Source: Polytrichum commune | Taxonomy: Eukaryota > Streptophyta > Polytrichopsida > Polytrichales > Polytrichaceae | DNA: 64,000 nucleotides | Assembly (NCBI GenBank): GCA_950295325.1 | Contig: OX485804.1 | Coordinates: 15,626,001 to 15,690,000, forward strand | Direction: 5' to 3' | Part shown: positions 1 through 11,255 of the stretch, piece after piece | Numbering within the stretch: the first letter of the stretch is position 1 | How the letters are laid out: each line of letters opens with the position of its first letter | Program-made: the position numbers and the translations under genes | The notes under the pieces: model-generated | Seen by the model: the letters and a program-made list of their open reading frames with translations, nothing else | Databases searched by the model: none | Told to the model about the DNA's origin: nothing

Positions 1-254
1 AGTGCCATTTTTGATACCCTATATTACTCTTAAGTCCATTTATAATTTTTTGCCCCCATGTTTTAAAAACATCCTATCATTTGTTCGCACGTATATTGCT
101 ACTCCAACCCAATGACTATCCCCCCCCCCCCCCGAGGTGTCACCTTTGGACACTTGGCATTCAAATGTGCTTACTAAAATCTTGGCATGAGTATGTTCAA
201 TAGCAGCATGAGGTGTCTGCCTATGTAACACAATGGCCTACAAGTTGACTAAAG
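1..254. other. AT-rich intergenic DNA with a C14 tract
   Basis: No coding or RNA feature is supported. A run of 14 C lies at 120-133, one of many long G/C homopolymers in the window. Confidence 0.6.
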
Positions 255-545
255 TGTACACAAAATGACACTTGGCATTAGTATGCTCAATAGTATCTTC
301 CCCTTGCAAATTAAAATGCAAAAACTATCATCTCAAGTATTCCAATTTGCTATGCCAAATGTTATGATGTAAATAAATTTTCACTTTAAAATGTCAATTG
401 TGTTAATGAATAGTATCACATTAGCAATTAGCAGACGTGACATTTTGAGACCTCTAGGCATCTAGTTTAGGTCCTTCGCAAATAGTGTATGTGACGCCAA
501 ATAACATGAATGATGTACACTATATATTGTATTTAGTGTCACTTA
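255..545 (+). repeat. Dispersed repeat, copy 1 (CACTTGGCAT family)
   Basis: It shares with 11600-12330 the order: a cacttg..gcatgctcaata start, the phrase atcatctcaag, then gacgtgacact..ggcatctag. Part of it recurs at 31860-31960. The 11600 copy is interrupted by another element, while this one is not. No coding potential or clean terminal repeat is visible. Confidence 0.5.
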
Positions 546-720
546 CTATGTGGAATTACACAATGCTATAACTATTTATTGTATATCTCATTTATTTTCC
601 CAACAAAGGTCAAATCAATTTTACTCCGTGAGAATTTACGTTAATAGTAAAATCATATAGCATTGTGTAACTCCAAATAGTAAGCAACACCATATAAAAT
701 ATATAGCGTAGTATGTACAC
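514..720. repeat. Imperfect inverted repeat, arms about 65 bp
   Basis: The segment near 514-580 (gtacactatatattg ... acacaatgctat) pairs with 648-718 (atagcattgtgtaact ... agtatgtac) around a loop of about 65 bases. It overlaps the end of the dispersed repeat and may be a decayed MITE. The phrase agcatt.tgtaact recurs near 26225. Confidence 0.5.
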
Positions 721-2455
721 ATGATTTTTTGTGCATATAAAGAAAATCCATTGTACATACCAATTCCCAAAAGTGAAGGACTCATATTTTTTGTGAGTGC
801 CAAAAGTTTTTTGGAAAATAATTGGAGCAATTTTCTAGAAAGGGTTTGTGGGTGTTGGGGGTGAGGACATTCAAGCCCATGTGCTTCAGTTGGCATGGTG
901 GAAGCCCGAATATCAATGTCATCACATACATTAACCGTCCTAGAAAGCGGAATTATGACTTGGTGTAGTCCTTTGTAGTAATTACAAGTGGGCATTTGTC
1001 ACATCGTGTCATATCATGTGATTGTGACATGATGGCAAACCAAAAAACACCTCATGTTAGGGGGGGTAACTTTGACAATATATCCAAGGGTAAACTGACA
1101 CAATCAACCCCTTGGTTAACAGCTAACTTGCCTCCTACGTAGCAATCAACATAGCAGTCAAGACTCGACTTCATAGAAGAAAAAAACCTTAATTTCAAAA
1201 TTTCAAAAAACAATTATGAACCATCAGATCTTGTTGGTTGAAGATATAATGATCTTTACATTTTTTTGAATGTTTGATTTTGTTTTCGTTTCTTGAAGTC
1301 AACTGTTATTTTGTCACTAACTCTCGACTTGCATTACTAGGTGTGAAACGTGCAGCTTGGGCTTGTGCCGTCTCACCATGTCGCACGAATGCATGCAAAA
1401 TTTTAAACGTCCTTGGCCATCCCCACATTGTACAACTTTCAATATGTTGTCATCAATGACCAACCACTTTGGAACTTCAATACGGCCAAGAAGTAGATTT
1501 GGACAACCCCTGGACTATTCCATCAATGGGTTTTCACGGCCTAATCTCGATGGTTAAAGTGATCTCAAATGATAAAAGAATGGGATTCTAATGCCCTAAC
1601 CACTACTATGTTTAAACTGGTTTGAGAAAATTTCTAAACCAACACCCGCATTTGCATCCCCAATTGCATACCTAAAATTGTTGTGAATTCGACTTTGCTA
1701 TGCACGTGGTCCTTTAGGGGTTAAGAGTCGTGCTAGCAAAAAACAATTCCCATGTAGGTTTGTGCTTAAATCATTCAAATAGGATCCTACTACATTGTTT
1801 ATGGTATTTAGTGTCACGTACAATAGTTGCAACGGGTGAAATTGCCTTTATAGAGGATTAGAAATATCACGTCTACTAATTGTAACCCTAACACTATTGG
1901 TTGAAACCTAGCAATGACCTTAGTTTGTCAAATATTATTTGAAAACACAAAATAATGAAACATGTAAAATCTTGGAGTCGTGATCAATATACCATCCTTG
2001 CATTTACATACAAGGGCACCATAATGTTGGCACGGGGGGTGCACTTCATTGTCAAGTTGAACACCACGTGCGATAAAACAAAATCTACTTTTTACATAAA
2101 GCATCACCAAAATGGTTCAAAAGTTTATGATTTTTTTTTCATGAGTAGATATACATAGTATCTATTACATAGTAAAAATTGGTAACCAAATTTGATGATT
2201 TGTTTTTTTTATAAAACATACCGTTTCTAACTAGAATGACGCAACATTGAACTAAAAACATTACTACCAAAAATGAAGATGACTAAAAATTTCAAAAAAA
2301 TATACAAAAGATATTATCAATGGTTATGTGTATGTAGAAAAAATATCATAATTTAAAAAATTATCTATGGCATGTAATATAGGGTAGCAAAATTTTATCG
2401 CACGTGGTTATGAAATGTAAGGGGGTGTGACCCCCCCGTGAATGTTGGTCAATGT
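721..2455. other. Intergenic, nothing recognised
   Basis: AT-rich sequence with only short open frames that look unrelated to any protein family. No repeat partner in the window was noticed. Confidence 0.6.
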
Positions 2456-2472
2456 AACAAAGGATATGATAT

Positions 2473-2817
2473 TGACACCCAACAAAATTACTTTTGCATG
2501 AATTTAGGCACTTTTAAAATTAGTTAATTTATGTCCAAGCTAGTAGAGAGCTACTGCATGATATATTTTATTTGTTGTTTTATATGTAGTATATTTTTGA
2601 CCTTTACTATGAAAGACTACAATTATAGTTGTCCACTTTGCTCATGTCAATCCATGGCTATTTACTATACTAAACCTCTCTTGGATTTTGTGCACATTCT
2701 TCTCAAATGCGGGTCAAGTATTGAAGCTACTCATTTATCACCCGAAAATTTTAAAATAAATAATCAAAAACTGCTGAAATAACTATAGTTAACTAGATTT
2801 CTTTCAATGCATTTTAG

Positions 2818-2862
<45 letters not shown>

Positions 2863-3009
2863 AATAAACTATAGTTAACATCCACATTGAATAAAGTGGA
2901 CCAAAATAAACAAGAACAAGTAACGTCCAAGTGTGAACGCAAAGTGGTTAGGAAATTTGCTCTTGAAACAAAGAAGTTGATGCATAGTCTCTATCCTACA
3001 GACAGAGCC
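2473..3009 (+). mobile_element. MITE-like repeat carrying a (TC)n tract, copy 1
   Basis: Related copies lie at 11790-12205 and, inverted, at 40125-40552. Shared parts include tatgaaagactacaattat, ctatagttaactag, gcattttaggga, aagtaacgtccaagtgtg and an end cctacagacagagcc. This copy is bracketed by a 17-bp direct repeat at 2456-2472 and 3010-3026 (aacaaaggatatgatat). That is long for a DNA-transposon target duplication, so the insertion mode is unclear. Confidence 0.55.
2821..2858. repeat. (TC)19 microsatellite
   Basis: Nineteen uninterrupted TC units. It lies at the same internal place as the (TC)n(TA)n tract in the inverted copy at 40261-40305, next to cattttaggga. Confidence 0.95.
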
Positions 3010-3026
3010 AACAAAGGATATGATAT

Positions 3027-3451
3027 AAGGTAAGTGTAGATATCATGAATTGTGGTCCATTATGAACACCTATTTTTGTGGGTACCAATGTCACTTGGTT
3101 GCCACTTGGTTCCACCAATGCGGTTGCAATTAGAAGGTTTTTTTAAGACCCCAAAAAAGTCCGTTGGCTCAAATGAAGCAAAGCCAACAACTCAACACCC
3201 CCCCCCCCCCTCGACTAGGAAATCATCATGGGTAGGGCCCTAATTGTGTATCATCTAGTAAGTCGATGTTTCTAGAAGGTCAATGGAAGACTATGGTACT
3301 TGATAACAAAAAGTGTCCATGAAAGATATACTCACCTACCAAAAGAGAAGGCATTTGATATGTCCCCATGATCAGTACCTAAATCTACATCATGTTCTTT
3401 ATACATCCAATCATACATACATAAAGCAAGTTGGCCTAAATCGGCTAATTA
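3027..3451. other. Intergenic, C13 tract
   Basis: Nothing coding is recognised. A run of 13 C lies at 3198-3210. Confidence 0.6.
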
Positions 3452-3620
3452 TCTCAATTGGACACTTTTATTTGAGTGTTGTGTAGTTAGATGTGGATCT
3501 AAGAAGGAACACAAAAAAGACATGTGTTTAAAAGAGATCGGACTTCATGCTTAAAGTTTTTTAATTCTCCTAGGGTCAATAGTCAACGTAATTGAGGGGA
3601 GGGGAGGGGAGGGGAGGGTT
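3452..3620 (+). repeat. G-tract dispersed repeat, partial copy
   Basis: Matches the family seen best at 41190-41695: a GGACACTTTTATTTGAGTG-like start, an aagaa..acaaaaaagacatgtgttcaaaa block, then aatagtcaacgtaatt followed by a G-rich tract. Here the tract is a GGGGA repeat at 3596-3618. Confidence 0.65.
3596..3618 (+). other. G-quadruplex-capable (GGGGA)n tract
   Basis: Five runs of at least three G separated by single A. This meets the usual G3+N1-7 rule for an intramolecular quadruplex. It sits where other copies of the same repeat carry a pure poly-G run. Confidence 0.8.
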
Positions 3621-4924
3621 TTTTTTATCATTCAAGAAGCAGCATAAATCTCCACTTGGAAAATGTAGAAGATAATAATAAGAACTCTACAAGGAAAATG
3701 TGGCTATGGCTTCTCATTGGGTTTATTAAAACAATCAACCACTCAATACATGTATACCTTATGTGTGTGTACTTGAGGTTGTAGAGAACACCATTTCAGG
3801 TTGGCTAGATGTCAATGTTGAAGGAAAAAGGCGTGGAAATTGTAGGAACTTACATGTTATTAATCACATGCTAGTGGTTTAAAATTTATGCTCATGTTTG
3901 AAGGGGCAACCCTCAAGCAATATAAGATAAACATGCTCATATTCATATCAGTGAAAAAGAACAATCTTCTCTTCTCTTCTCTTCTCTTCTCTTCTCTAAC
4001 AGTGTGTCCTTAAAAACTCTAACCTAGTGTTAGAAGGATCGTAGTTTTGCACGTCACCGTTCCTTCATGTAAATAATCATCTTTGCACAGTGAAGTTATA
4101 CCAAGCAACTCCAGTTACCAAGGTAAAGAAGAACAAGTTCCCATTCACGTCAAGGTATGAACATGTCTTCTTCTTTTGTTTTGCTTTTGTTTTATTTGTT
4201 TTATTTTACTTTATTTATGCAACCATTAATTCTTTTCCAGACATAATTGTCCTTGGCCCCTGCCCTGAAACTGTCTCAAGCAGTGATGGAGGAAAGAAAA
4301 AGAGTGAGCATCTAAAACGTGGACATGTGCTTTCAAACCATATTTGGCAGGCGATTATTGTACTATGTCTGTGAGAGAGGTAAATAAGCGTGGTTTTTGC
4401 ATGAGTGTTATTGTGCGAGGGTAAGGTGTAGATGGGCCTTAAAATGGTTACTTTGTTCCCACTAGTCCACTTCTCCTCGGATATGAAGCAAGTGCTTAAG
4501 ATAGAAAAATGGAAGACGGTGAAAACAAGTTGACTCAACCACAAAGAGTGGCTTGAAATTTGTGCAATATTTTTCAATGATGGAATAGAGGACATCATGA
4601 GGAATGCAAGTCGTTTCGTAATTTTATTCCATGTAAACAATCAGTTACAATTTTTCCAAAGAGGCAAGTAAGTCAAACTTCCTACTTGTATAATAAAGTC
4701 TCCCTACTTTGAGCGTCAAAATATCCTACTCAATATATGAATGCACACAAAATGGTTAACTCAATGGCACTTAAAAGTGATCCTAAGTGCTGTGAAACAT
4801 GGTTTATTTGGCCAATCACTGCATCCTTTTCGGGCCATCACTTTTATAATTAGCCATTTTGGGTTCACACAAGAATAATTCTATTCCTAGTCTAGTGCAC
4901 TAATAGTGGTTGGTTACCATTTTC
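3621..4924. other. Intergenic with a TTCTC microsatellite
   Basis: A pentanucleotide (CTTCT)n run lies at about 3966-3998. Open frames near 4090-4640 show low-complexity F/L-rich translations and no family motif, and are not called as genes. Confidence 0.6.
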
Positions 4925-5245
4925 TGTTTTTCTACCTTAGTATGAGATGCTTAGCAAATCCAAATCAAGGATGTAAGCCATTTTCCTCAAAATGTTTGGA
5001 GCTCAAATGAATATCTTGTTCATTGTTAACGTGAAGATTCTCATCCTCATTAAATGGTCATATAAGTCCCCTCACCCCCCCCCCCCTAAAGTTTATATGT
5101 TGACTATTGAGCCTAGAATTATAATCTTTATTTTGAGCATGCAAGCCAATTTCTTCCAAACACATGTCTTTTCAGTATCCATTCTTGGAGCCATACCAAC
5201 CACATACCACTCAAATAGAGGTGTTTGATCAAGAGAAGCAACCAA
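4925..5245 (-). repeat. G-tract dispersed repeat, inverted copy
   Basis: On the minus strand it reads accaaccacataccactcaa, then the acacatgtctttt block, then gttgactattgagcc and a homopolymer of 12 C (5075-5086; G on the family strand), then tatgaccatttaatg. These modules are in the same order as in the 41190, 45752 and 63762 copies. Confidence 0.65.
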
Positions 5246-5354
5246 ACGAGGCACATCTACTTTATAGGATCTCACTCAAGGTCAGCGGGCCTTAAACATG
5301 CATTTTCTCTTTGCACTTACTTCTCGTAGGCTACGAAACATGCAGCTAGTGCAA

Positions 5355-5585
5355 GATGATTAGCAAATCAGAATTGAACATATTGGCAATTTTCTCATAT
5401 CTTTCTAAACTTTTACGAATATCTTCTTCATTATCAAAGTGAAGATTCTCTTTCTCACTCGATGATCATATAGGTTCCTCCACTTAAACCGAGAATGGTT
5501 TACAAATTTCGAGCACGCAGTCCAAACTCTTTTGAATCTCATGTCTTCTTGGTATCCGTTCTTAGACCCCCACTGTTTGAATCAG
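5355..5585 (-). repeat. G-tract family, second inverted copy
   Basis: Diverged neighbour of the previous copy. It shares ttatcaaagtgaagattctc, gatgatcatataggttcc, gagcacgcagtccaa and cttggtatccgttctta. The poly-G position is reduced to a short pyrimidine stretch (ttcctccac). Tandem placement suggests local duplication. Confidence 0.5.
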
Positions 5586-5762
5586 ACCTACTAACCTTAG
5601 GTATGGTGTTATGGTATGTGAGAGAACATATTCAACTTGTCTCAAAATTATAATAACATGCAAAACATGATACCGAGTTGTCATCATAAGATTGAAGGAT
5701 ACTCTTATATAATTTCAATACTTGGATCAATGTCATATTGATCCTTGTGAAATTTGACTTGA

Positions 5763-6244
5763 GGGCCACTTCACACATGAGACTGAGAGCCCGTGACCAT
5801 TACACTTCAAGCACTCTCATTGGTAGGAAAGGCGGAGCCGGTCCAAGTTCGCTTCACACTACACTTGAGGGACCAACAGAGTATGCGAATGCAAGATGGA
5901 TACAAAGTCTACATGGGTTCCTACATGCCATCAAATGGATCATGTTTCATGATCACTTGGATTATTTTCAAAACCCACCTCTTGAAGGTAGACCTAGCAC
6001 AAAACGAGGAGACCATGGCACTCCCAATGCTCACAACCGTTGATTTATTCTATTTTATCATGCTTGAGGACCCGCATGAATAGAAATTCATTGAAATAAT
6101 GTGGTTGAGGGCCCAATCGCATATGAGTTCACATTACACTTGAGGGTCCGTGACCACACTAGTCTTGGGACGGCCTTTGGACACTTTCTTTTGGGCTCTC
6201 ACAATTTCATGGTCATAGCTCTTGGCTCATCTTTGAAGTGGCCT
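5763..6244 (+). mobile_element. Harbinger-type MITE, copy a (482 bp)
   Basis: Terminal inverted repeats begin GGGCCACTTCACACATGAG. The right end is the same sequence inverted, with the last C changed to T. It is flanked by the 3-bp duplication TGA (5760-5762 and 6245-6247). Copies share an internal layout (aggcggagccggtccaag, tcatgtttcatgatcac) with those at 20775, 24349, 41771 and 58166. Short TIRs with a 3-bp target duplication suggest PIF/Harbinger (Tourist-like). No transposase is present. Confidence 0.85.
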
Positions 6245-6247
6245 TGA

Positions 6248-6925
6248 GTATTGAGGTGCATAGACCATTATTATTTAGACCCAAATTGCACCAAATATGG
6301 TGACACCCGGACAACGCCGGTTTTCACCGGTTGGAGCACAACTAGAACAAACATTTTTAGCTCTGCACCCATTTCTCCTAGGGATAGTTAACACACAATT
6401 AACATCATATCATTAGTAAATCATAATTGATATTGTCACCGTTTCCCTTCTATTAATCTTAGGATCTTTAATGAATTATCAATTCATTATCAAAGAAAAG
6501 ATTCTCATACTTTGTAATTGATCATATATGTGTTAAATGTAGATCCTCCTATATGTGTTGACTATTGAAGCTAGAATAGTTAACACATTCTGAACACATA
6601 AACTGATCTCTTTTAAACACATATCTTTTTGGTGTATGTTCTTGTATCCACACCTCATCACATGGGAACCACATACCACTCTAAATATATTGTGGATGTC
6701 TAATTAAGATTAGTAACCGAATTAGGCTCGACTACCTTACATATAAGTTATTCACACCCACTTGGCACCAATGGCATTCCATGCTCAAACGGGACGGGTA
6801 GCCTAAAGAAGTATTGTACCTAATGTAGATATATTTGGGGTGGGTTTGTGTTGGGGCTTAGGGTTTGTGGCATGTGTATAAACTCATCCATCATGGATGA
6901 AGGGGCTTAGTGTCTCTTCATACGA
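6248..6925. other. Intergenic with an inverted G-tract repeat copy
   Basis: A diverged minus-strand copy of the G-tract dispersed repeat lies at about 6415-6745 (aaagattctcatac, gttgactattgaagc, acacatatctttttggtgta, accacataccactc). The remainder is unrecognised. Confidence 0.5.
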
Positions 6926-7210
6926 AGGGATTGTTTACATCATGAACCATGAAGTTGTTCCTTGCTCCTCTAAAATATGTGTTTGGTCATTGAACTCATC
7001 CCTGGACTAGTTCGGTTTACATCAAGAAACAAACTGTAAGAGCAACCATGGAACTTGAGGTCCCCAAAAGGCTTATTTTCATGCCTACATTGTCCATTGT
7101 CATGCTCCAACGGGTTTTGGAGTGAGAGAGGCAAAAGAAGTTCTCTCGTTGCAAATGTCAAGGGACCATGATAGAGAAATGCCATTTTAATACTTTCAAT
7201 CCCTTTTTTT

Positions 7211-7221
7211 GGGGGGGGGGG
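7211..7221. repeat. G11 tract
   Basis: Uninterrupted run of 11 G inside the left arm of the foldback. The right arm lacks it. Confidence 0.95.
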
Positions 7222-7897
7222 CGGCAAACGTTACCATAGTTACAAGGAAAAAAGGGAAGAAGGTCAAACATGAAGAAAATCCCCAAAACTTCCCTTTTTG
7301 GACATATATTTAAAGAAAAAACACATTCACCTTTTGGTTTACACCTAGTGAGGGGCCCAAAGGCTTTAAAAATGCATTTTTTAGAAATCAGATCATGGAA
7401 GTGTGACCATGGAAAAGGCCCTCTGACATGGGACAACTTCATGGTCCATGATGTAAACATCCCCTAATTCAGGGTCTATAATGTTACATCCAGTGTGAAA
7501 CCATTAATAAAATAATCACTTCCAGGCTAAAAAATGGTTCACAACGTTTTCACCTCCCCAATGGATGAGTTAACAAAGATACCACGAATCCCTAACCTTT
7601 GCAATGGGGTCCGATACAAATCCAAAGAATCTCCAAGATCAAGTGATCTTATTAATCGAACACAAAATATTGAACCGGAGGAATTTGCTATCCAAGTCCA
7701 AGGCATGAAAAGTATTGAAGCGACACTAATGTGGCATCACTATCATGCCAAATCTCGGCAACCATCACTCAAAAAAATAACTCCTCCTCCTAGTTTGACG
7801 AACCGATCTTCAAGCTCGGATCCAATCTTGAGCATGAAAGTAACGTCCACATGAAGGGTTGTTTTAAACCCCAACTTTCTTGGACTCGGACCCTAAT

Positions 7898-8329
7898 GTG
7901 CACATTCAATCCACCCCTAGACAAGACTCCACCCGAGTCTTCTTGAAATTTTTTTTGTGTAACTCTCTGTCACTTCTTGACCCTCCAACACTCATTCACG
8001 GTAGATAAATAAGTTGGGTGGATTTGACCATGTAAGCTTATGGCATCATTTTGTAGCCACTAGGGCCTACCTGATTGCTAAGACCCTATAAAATAAAATA
8101 AAATTGATTTCAAGGTCTAGGAAGTCAAAATCCCTTGTAAGACTAGAAACATACCAAGATGGTATCAAAAAGGCTAATGTAAACATTCAATCCACCCTTA
8201 GACAAGAATTGAAGTAGCCGAGCCTTCTTGAGTAGTTTCGAAACTCTATCACGTTGCTTCATGCAACCCTCCAACAACGTTCCGTCACGGTAAGTAAGTT
8301 AAGTTAAGGTAAGGTAGGTGGGTTTTGAT
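7898..8329 (+). repeat. Diverged tandem duplication, about 280-bp period
   Basis: Blocks cattcaatccacccctagac, cgagtcttcttga, accctccaacac and tcacggta at 7898-8045 recur in order at 8177-8330. The second copy ends ggtgggttttgat, which is the target of the MITE that follows. Confidence 0.6.
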
Positions 8330-8604
8330 GGATCTGTCTAAAAACCCCCATCGAGTGTGGCTCGGAGGCCAGGTTCGGGAGGGGGTGGCAGGGTTGAGGT
8401 AAAACATGCCCCCTATTCTTTTAATTGGGTGGGGCCTTACTTGATCTCATAGGGGCTTCCTAGAGTAATTTGGGGCCGCAGGACCCAAATTTAGCAAAAA
8501 AACCAAAAAAAGTCCCAAGGGGCCAAAACGGGGAGGGCCAGAAAAATGAACCCCACCGAACTTGGCCTCCGAGCCACGCTCGATGGGGGTATTTAGACCC
8601 ACCC
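8330..8604. mobile_element. 275-bp MITE with a 9-bp target duplication
   Basis: Flanked by GGTTTTGAT at 8321-8329 and 8605-8613. Imperfect terminal inverted repeats of about 45 bp pair tctaaaaacccccatcgag and gtggctcggaggcc on the left with their inverse on the right. A 9-bp duplication with TIRs of this length fits a Mutator-like non-autonomous element. The downstream flank catgtaagcttatgg also occurs near 8029. Confidence 0.8.
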
Positions 8605-8619
8605 GGTTTTGATCATGTA

Positions 8620-9012
8620 AGCTTATGGTACCCATTTTTGGGCCTCTTCTCGCATTCATTATCATGAGGTGAGTTTATACTTACTTACATGATGAAGGTG
8701 ACGCAAAAGGACAAAACATTTTCTTGGGAATCGGGACCACAAAGGTGATATGAGATCTTGGCCACGGTGTTTGTTGGTCGGTTTAATACAACATACACAT
8801 GCACACCACCCGAGAAGTCGTTTGGGGTGGGGAGGCAACAGCCGGCCGTGAGCGAGGGTGCTTCCTTCTTGGGCTGACGCCCGGCGTGGAGTAAGTGAGG
8901 TAGGTGGGGTTTAGACTGGCAGGGAGGGAGGCCGGCCGGAGGCTTTAATTTGGACCCCGGAGGTGTTACGCACCTTCTAGCTAACTTAGTTAGCTTCCCG
9001 CCCGCCGGCATA
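8620..9012. other. GC-rich unique segment
   Basis: Noticeably GC-richer than the surroundings, with ggccggccggagg-type motifs and proline-rich nonsense translations. No coding evidence is seen. Confidence 0.4.
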
Positions 9013-10352
9013 CATTCTTCGCGAACGTCATAGTTGAGGGGATGTTTACATTATGGACCACGAAGTCGTCCCGTGTCATAGGGCTCTTTTCCATGGTCAC
9101 ACTTCTACGGTCCGTTTTTCAAAAAATGTGCTTTTAAAGCTTGCCAGTCGGCATTCTTCACGAACGTCATAGTTGAGGGGATGTTTACATTATGGACCAC
9201 GAAGTTGTCCCGTGTCATAGGGCTTTTTTCCATGGTCACACTTCATGGTCACACTTCCACGGTCCGTTTTTCAAAAAATGTACTTTTAAAGTTGGTTGGT
9301 CGGCATTCTTCACGAACGTCATAGTTGAGGGGATGTTTACATTATGGACCATGAAGTCGTCCCGTGTCATAGGGCTTTTTTCCATGGTCACACTTCATGG
9401 TCACACTTCCACGGTCCATTTTTCAAAAAAATGTGCTTTTAAGACTCGTCGGTCAGCATTCTTCACGAACATCATAGTTGAGGGGATGTTTACATTATGG
9501 ACCACGAAGTCGTCCCGTGTCATAGGGCTTTTTTTCCATGGTCACACTTCCACGGTCCATTTTTCAAAAAATGTATTTTTAAAGTCCGTTGGTCGGCATT
9601 CTTCACGAACGGCATAGTTGAGGGGATGTTTATATTATGGACCACGAAGTCGTCCCGTGTCATAGGGCTCTTTCCCATGGTCACACTTCCATGGTCTGAT
9701 TTTCAGAACTGGTATTTTTAAAGTCCGTTGGTCGGAATTTTTCACGAACGGCATAGTTGAGGGGAAGTTTACATTATGGACCACGAAGTCGTCCTGTGCC
9801 ATAGGGCTCTTTTCCATGGTCACACTTCATGGTCACACTTCCACGGTCCGATTTCCAAAACTGGCATTTTTAAAGTCCGTCGGTCGGAATTTTTCACGAA
9901 CGGCATAGTTGAGGGGATGTTTACATCGCGGACCACGAAGTTGTCCTGTGTCATAGGGCTTTTTCCATGGTCATACTTCATGGTCACACTTCCACAATCC
10001 GATTTCCAAAAATAGCATTACCAAAGCCCATTGGTCGGCATTCTTCATGAACGTCACAACGGAGGGGTTGTTCACATCGTGGACCACGAAGTTGTCCTGT
10101 GTCATAGGGCCTTTTTCCACGGTCACACTTTAACGGTCCGATTTCCAAAAATTGTATTTTTAAAGCTGGCCGGTTGGCATTCCTCACGAACGTCATAGCC
10201 AAGGGGTTGTTTACATCGTGGACCATGAAGTTGTCCCATTTAAGAGGGCCTTTATCTATGGCCACACTTCATGGTCACACTTCCACAGTTTGATTTCCGA
10301 AAAATGCATTTTTAAAGCCAGTCGGTCAACATTCTTCACAAACATCATCGTT
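9013..10352 (+). repeat. Tandem array, nine units of 139-153 bp
   Basis: Each unit starts near cattcttcacgaacg. Starts are at about 9013, 9152, 9304, 9457, 9597, 9737, 9888, 10039, 10188 and 10330 (partial). Length varies mainly because a 13-bp piece (atggtcacacttc) is present once or twice. Every unit contains gttgaggggatgtttacat..tggaccacgaag, which matches the outer end of the enclosing foldback, so the array is built from element termini. A reversed single unit lies at 7330-7467 and a diverged solitary one at 28555-28780. Long open frames here are a by-product of the repetition. Confidence 0.92.
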
Positions 10353-10722
10353 GAGGAGATGGGATCATATCTTGCCTTCTTTCCTTGTAACTATGGTAAT
10401 GCTTGGCAATAATAAAAAATTGTTTTTAAAACGATTAAAATATAAAAACGGCATTTCTCTACACTACCATGGTCCCTTGGCATTTGCAACAAGAGAGCTT
10501 CTTTTGCCTCTCTCAATGCAAAACATGTTGAACCAGGACAGTGGATAATGTAGGCCTAAAAATAAGCCCTTTGGGGATCTCAAGCTACACATTGTCACTC
10601 TTCATAAAATACAAAATAAAAATGATGGGAACCGAAGTGGTCCCGACATGAGTTCAACAACCAATCACATATTTTAGGAAAGCAAGAGGTGACTTCATGG
10701 TTCATGATGCAAACAACCCCTG

Positions 10723-11255
10723 ATTACGGTAAGGTACATATGCAGGCATTATTCAGTTCAGTCCTATTTTTATATATTTTAAACAGACATAAAGTAGGTC
10801 TGATTGCAAAATGTGTGAAAGTAGAACCGAAATATCTTGTCGTTTTGTCATGGATGGAGTCATCACAAACTTCTCCATAAAATCATAAAGTTTGGATGAA
10901 ATGGTTGTTTGGGAGGCATGTGTATATGTTTGGATAAAATTTACTCAATGTCATCCATATGTGGATGTTGCCAATTTTTGTTTCCTTGAAATTTGAAACC
11001 CCTTAATTCGTGTAAGACTAGTTGGGGTGGGGGATCGGGTCAACTTGAATATTAAAAAATAAATTTAAAAAAAGAACGGCCAATGGTAGGAGGTTTGTTC
11101 TTGTTGGTAAGAGCTACCCACCTTCTTCATTGAGTTGGGGCCCCAACTACTATTGTCCAAGGTGAGAACACAATCATTTATAATATAGCATCATCGGCCC
11201 TTGTTGTTTAAGTAAATCAGACACATCAACTCAATTAAAGGGAAATGCACGAAAA
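10723..11255. other. Intergenic, nothing recognised
   Basis: AT-rich; only a short unremarkable open frame near 10689-10880. Confidence 0.6.

Larger units (their letters stand above)
6926..10722. mobile_element. Large foldback element with long inverted arms
   Basis: The left arm (about 6926-7470) is the inverted counterpart of the right arm (about 10196-10722). Outer ends read AGGGATTGTTTACATCATG on the left and, inverted, AGGGGTTGTTTGCATCATG on the right. Matching internal blocks include aggcaaaagaag, cttatttt..aggcct and the ttccttgtaactatgg module. The space between holds a tandem duplication, a 275-bp MITE, a GC-rich segment and a nine-unit array. No target duplication was found and no transposase frame is present. 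Long arms with subterminal repeats suggest a foldback or Mutator-like non-autonomous element. Confidence 0.7.

Noticed and set aside
4215-4640. 141-codon minus-strand frame
   Set aside because: No family signal, no conserved partner in the window, composition like the surrounding intergenic DNA.
9192-9617. 141-codon frame with internally repeated peptide
   Set aside because: It is the translation of the 150-bp tandem array; the repetition is in the DNA and frames shift between units.
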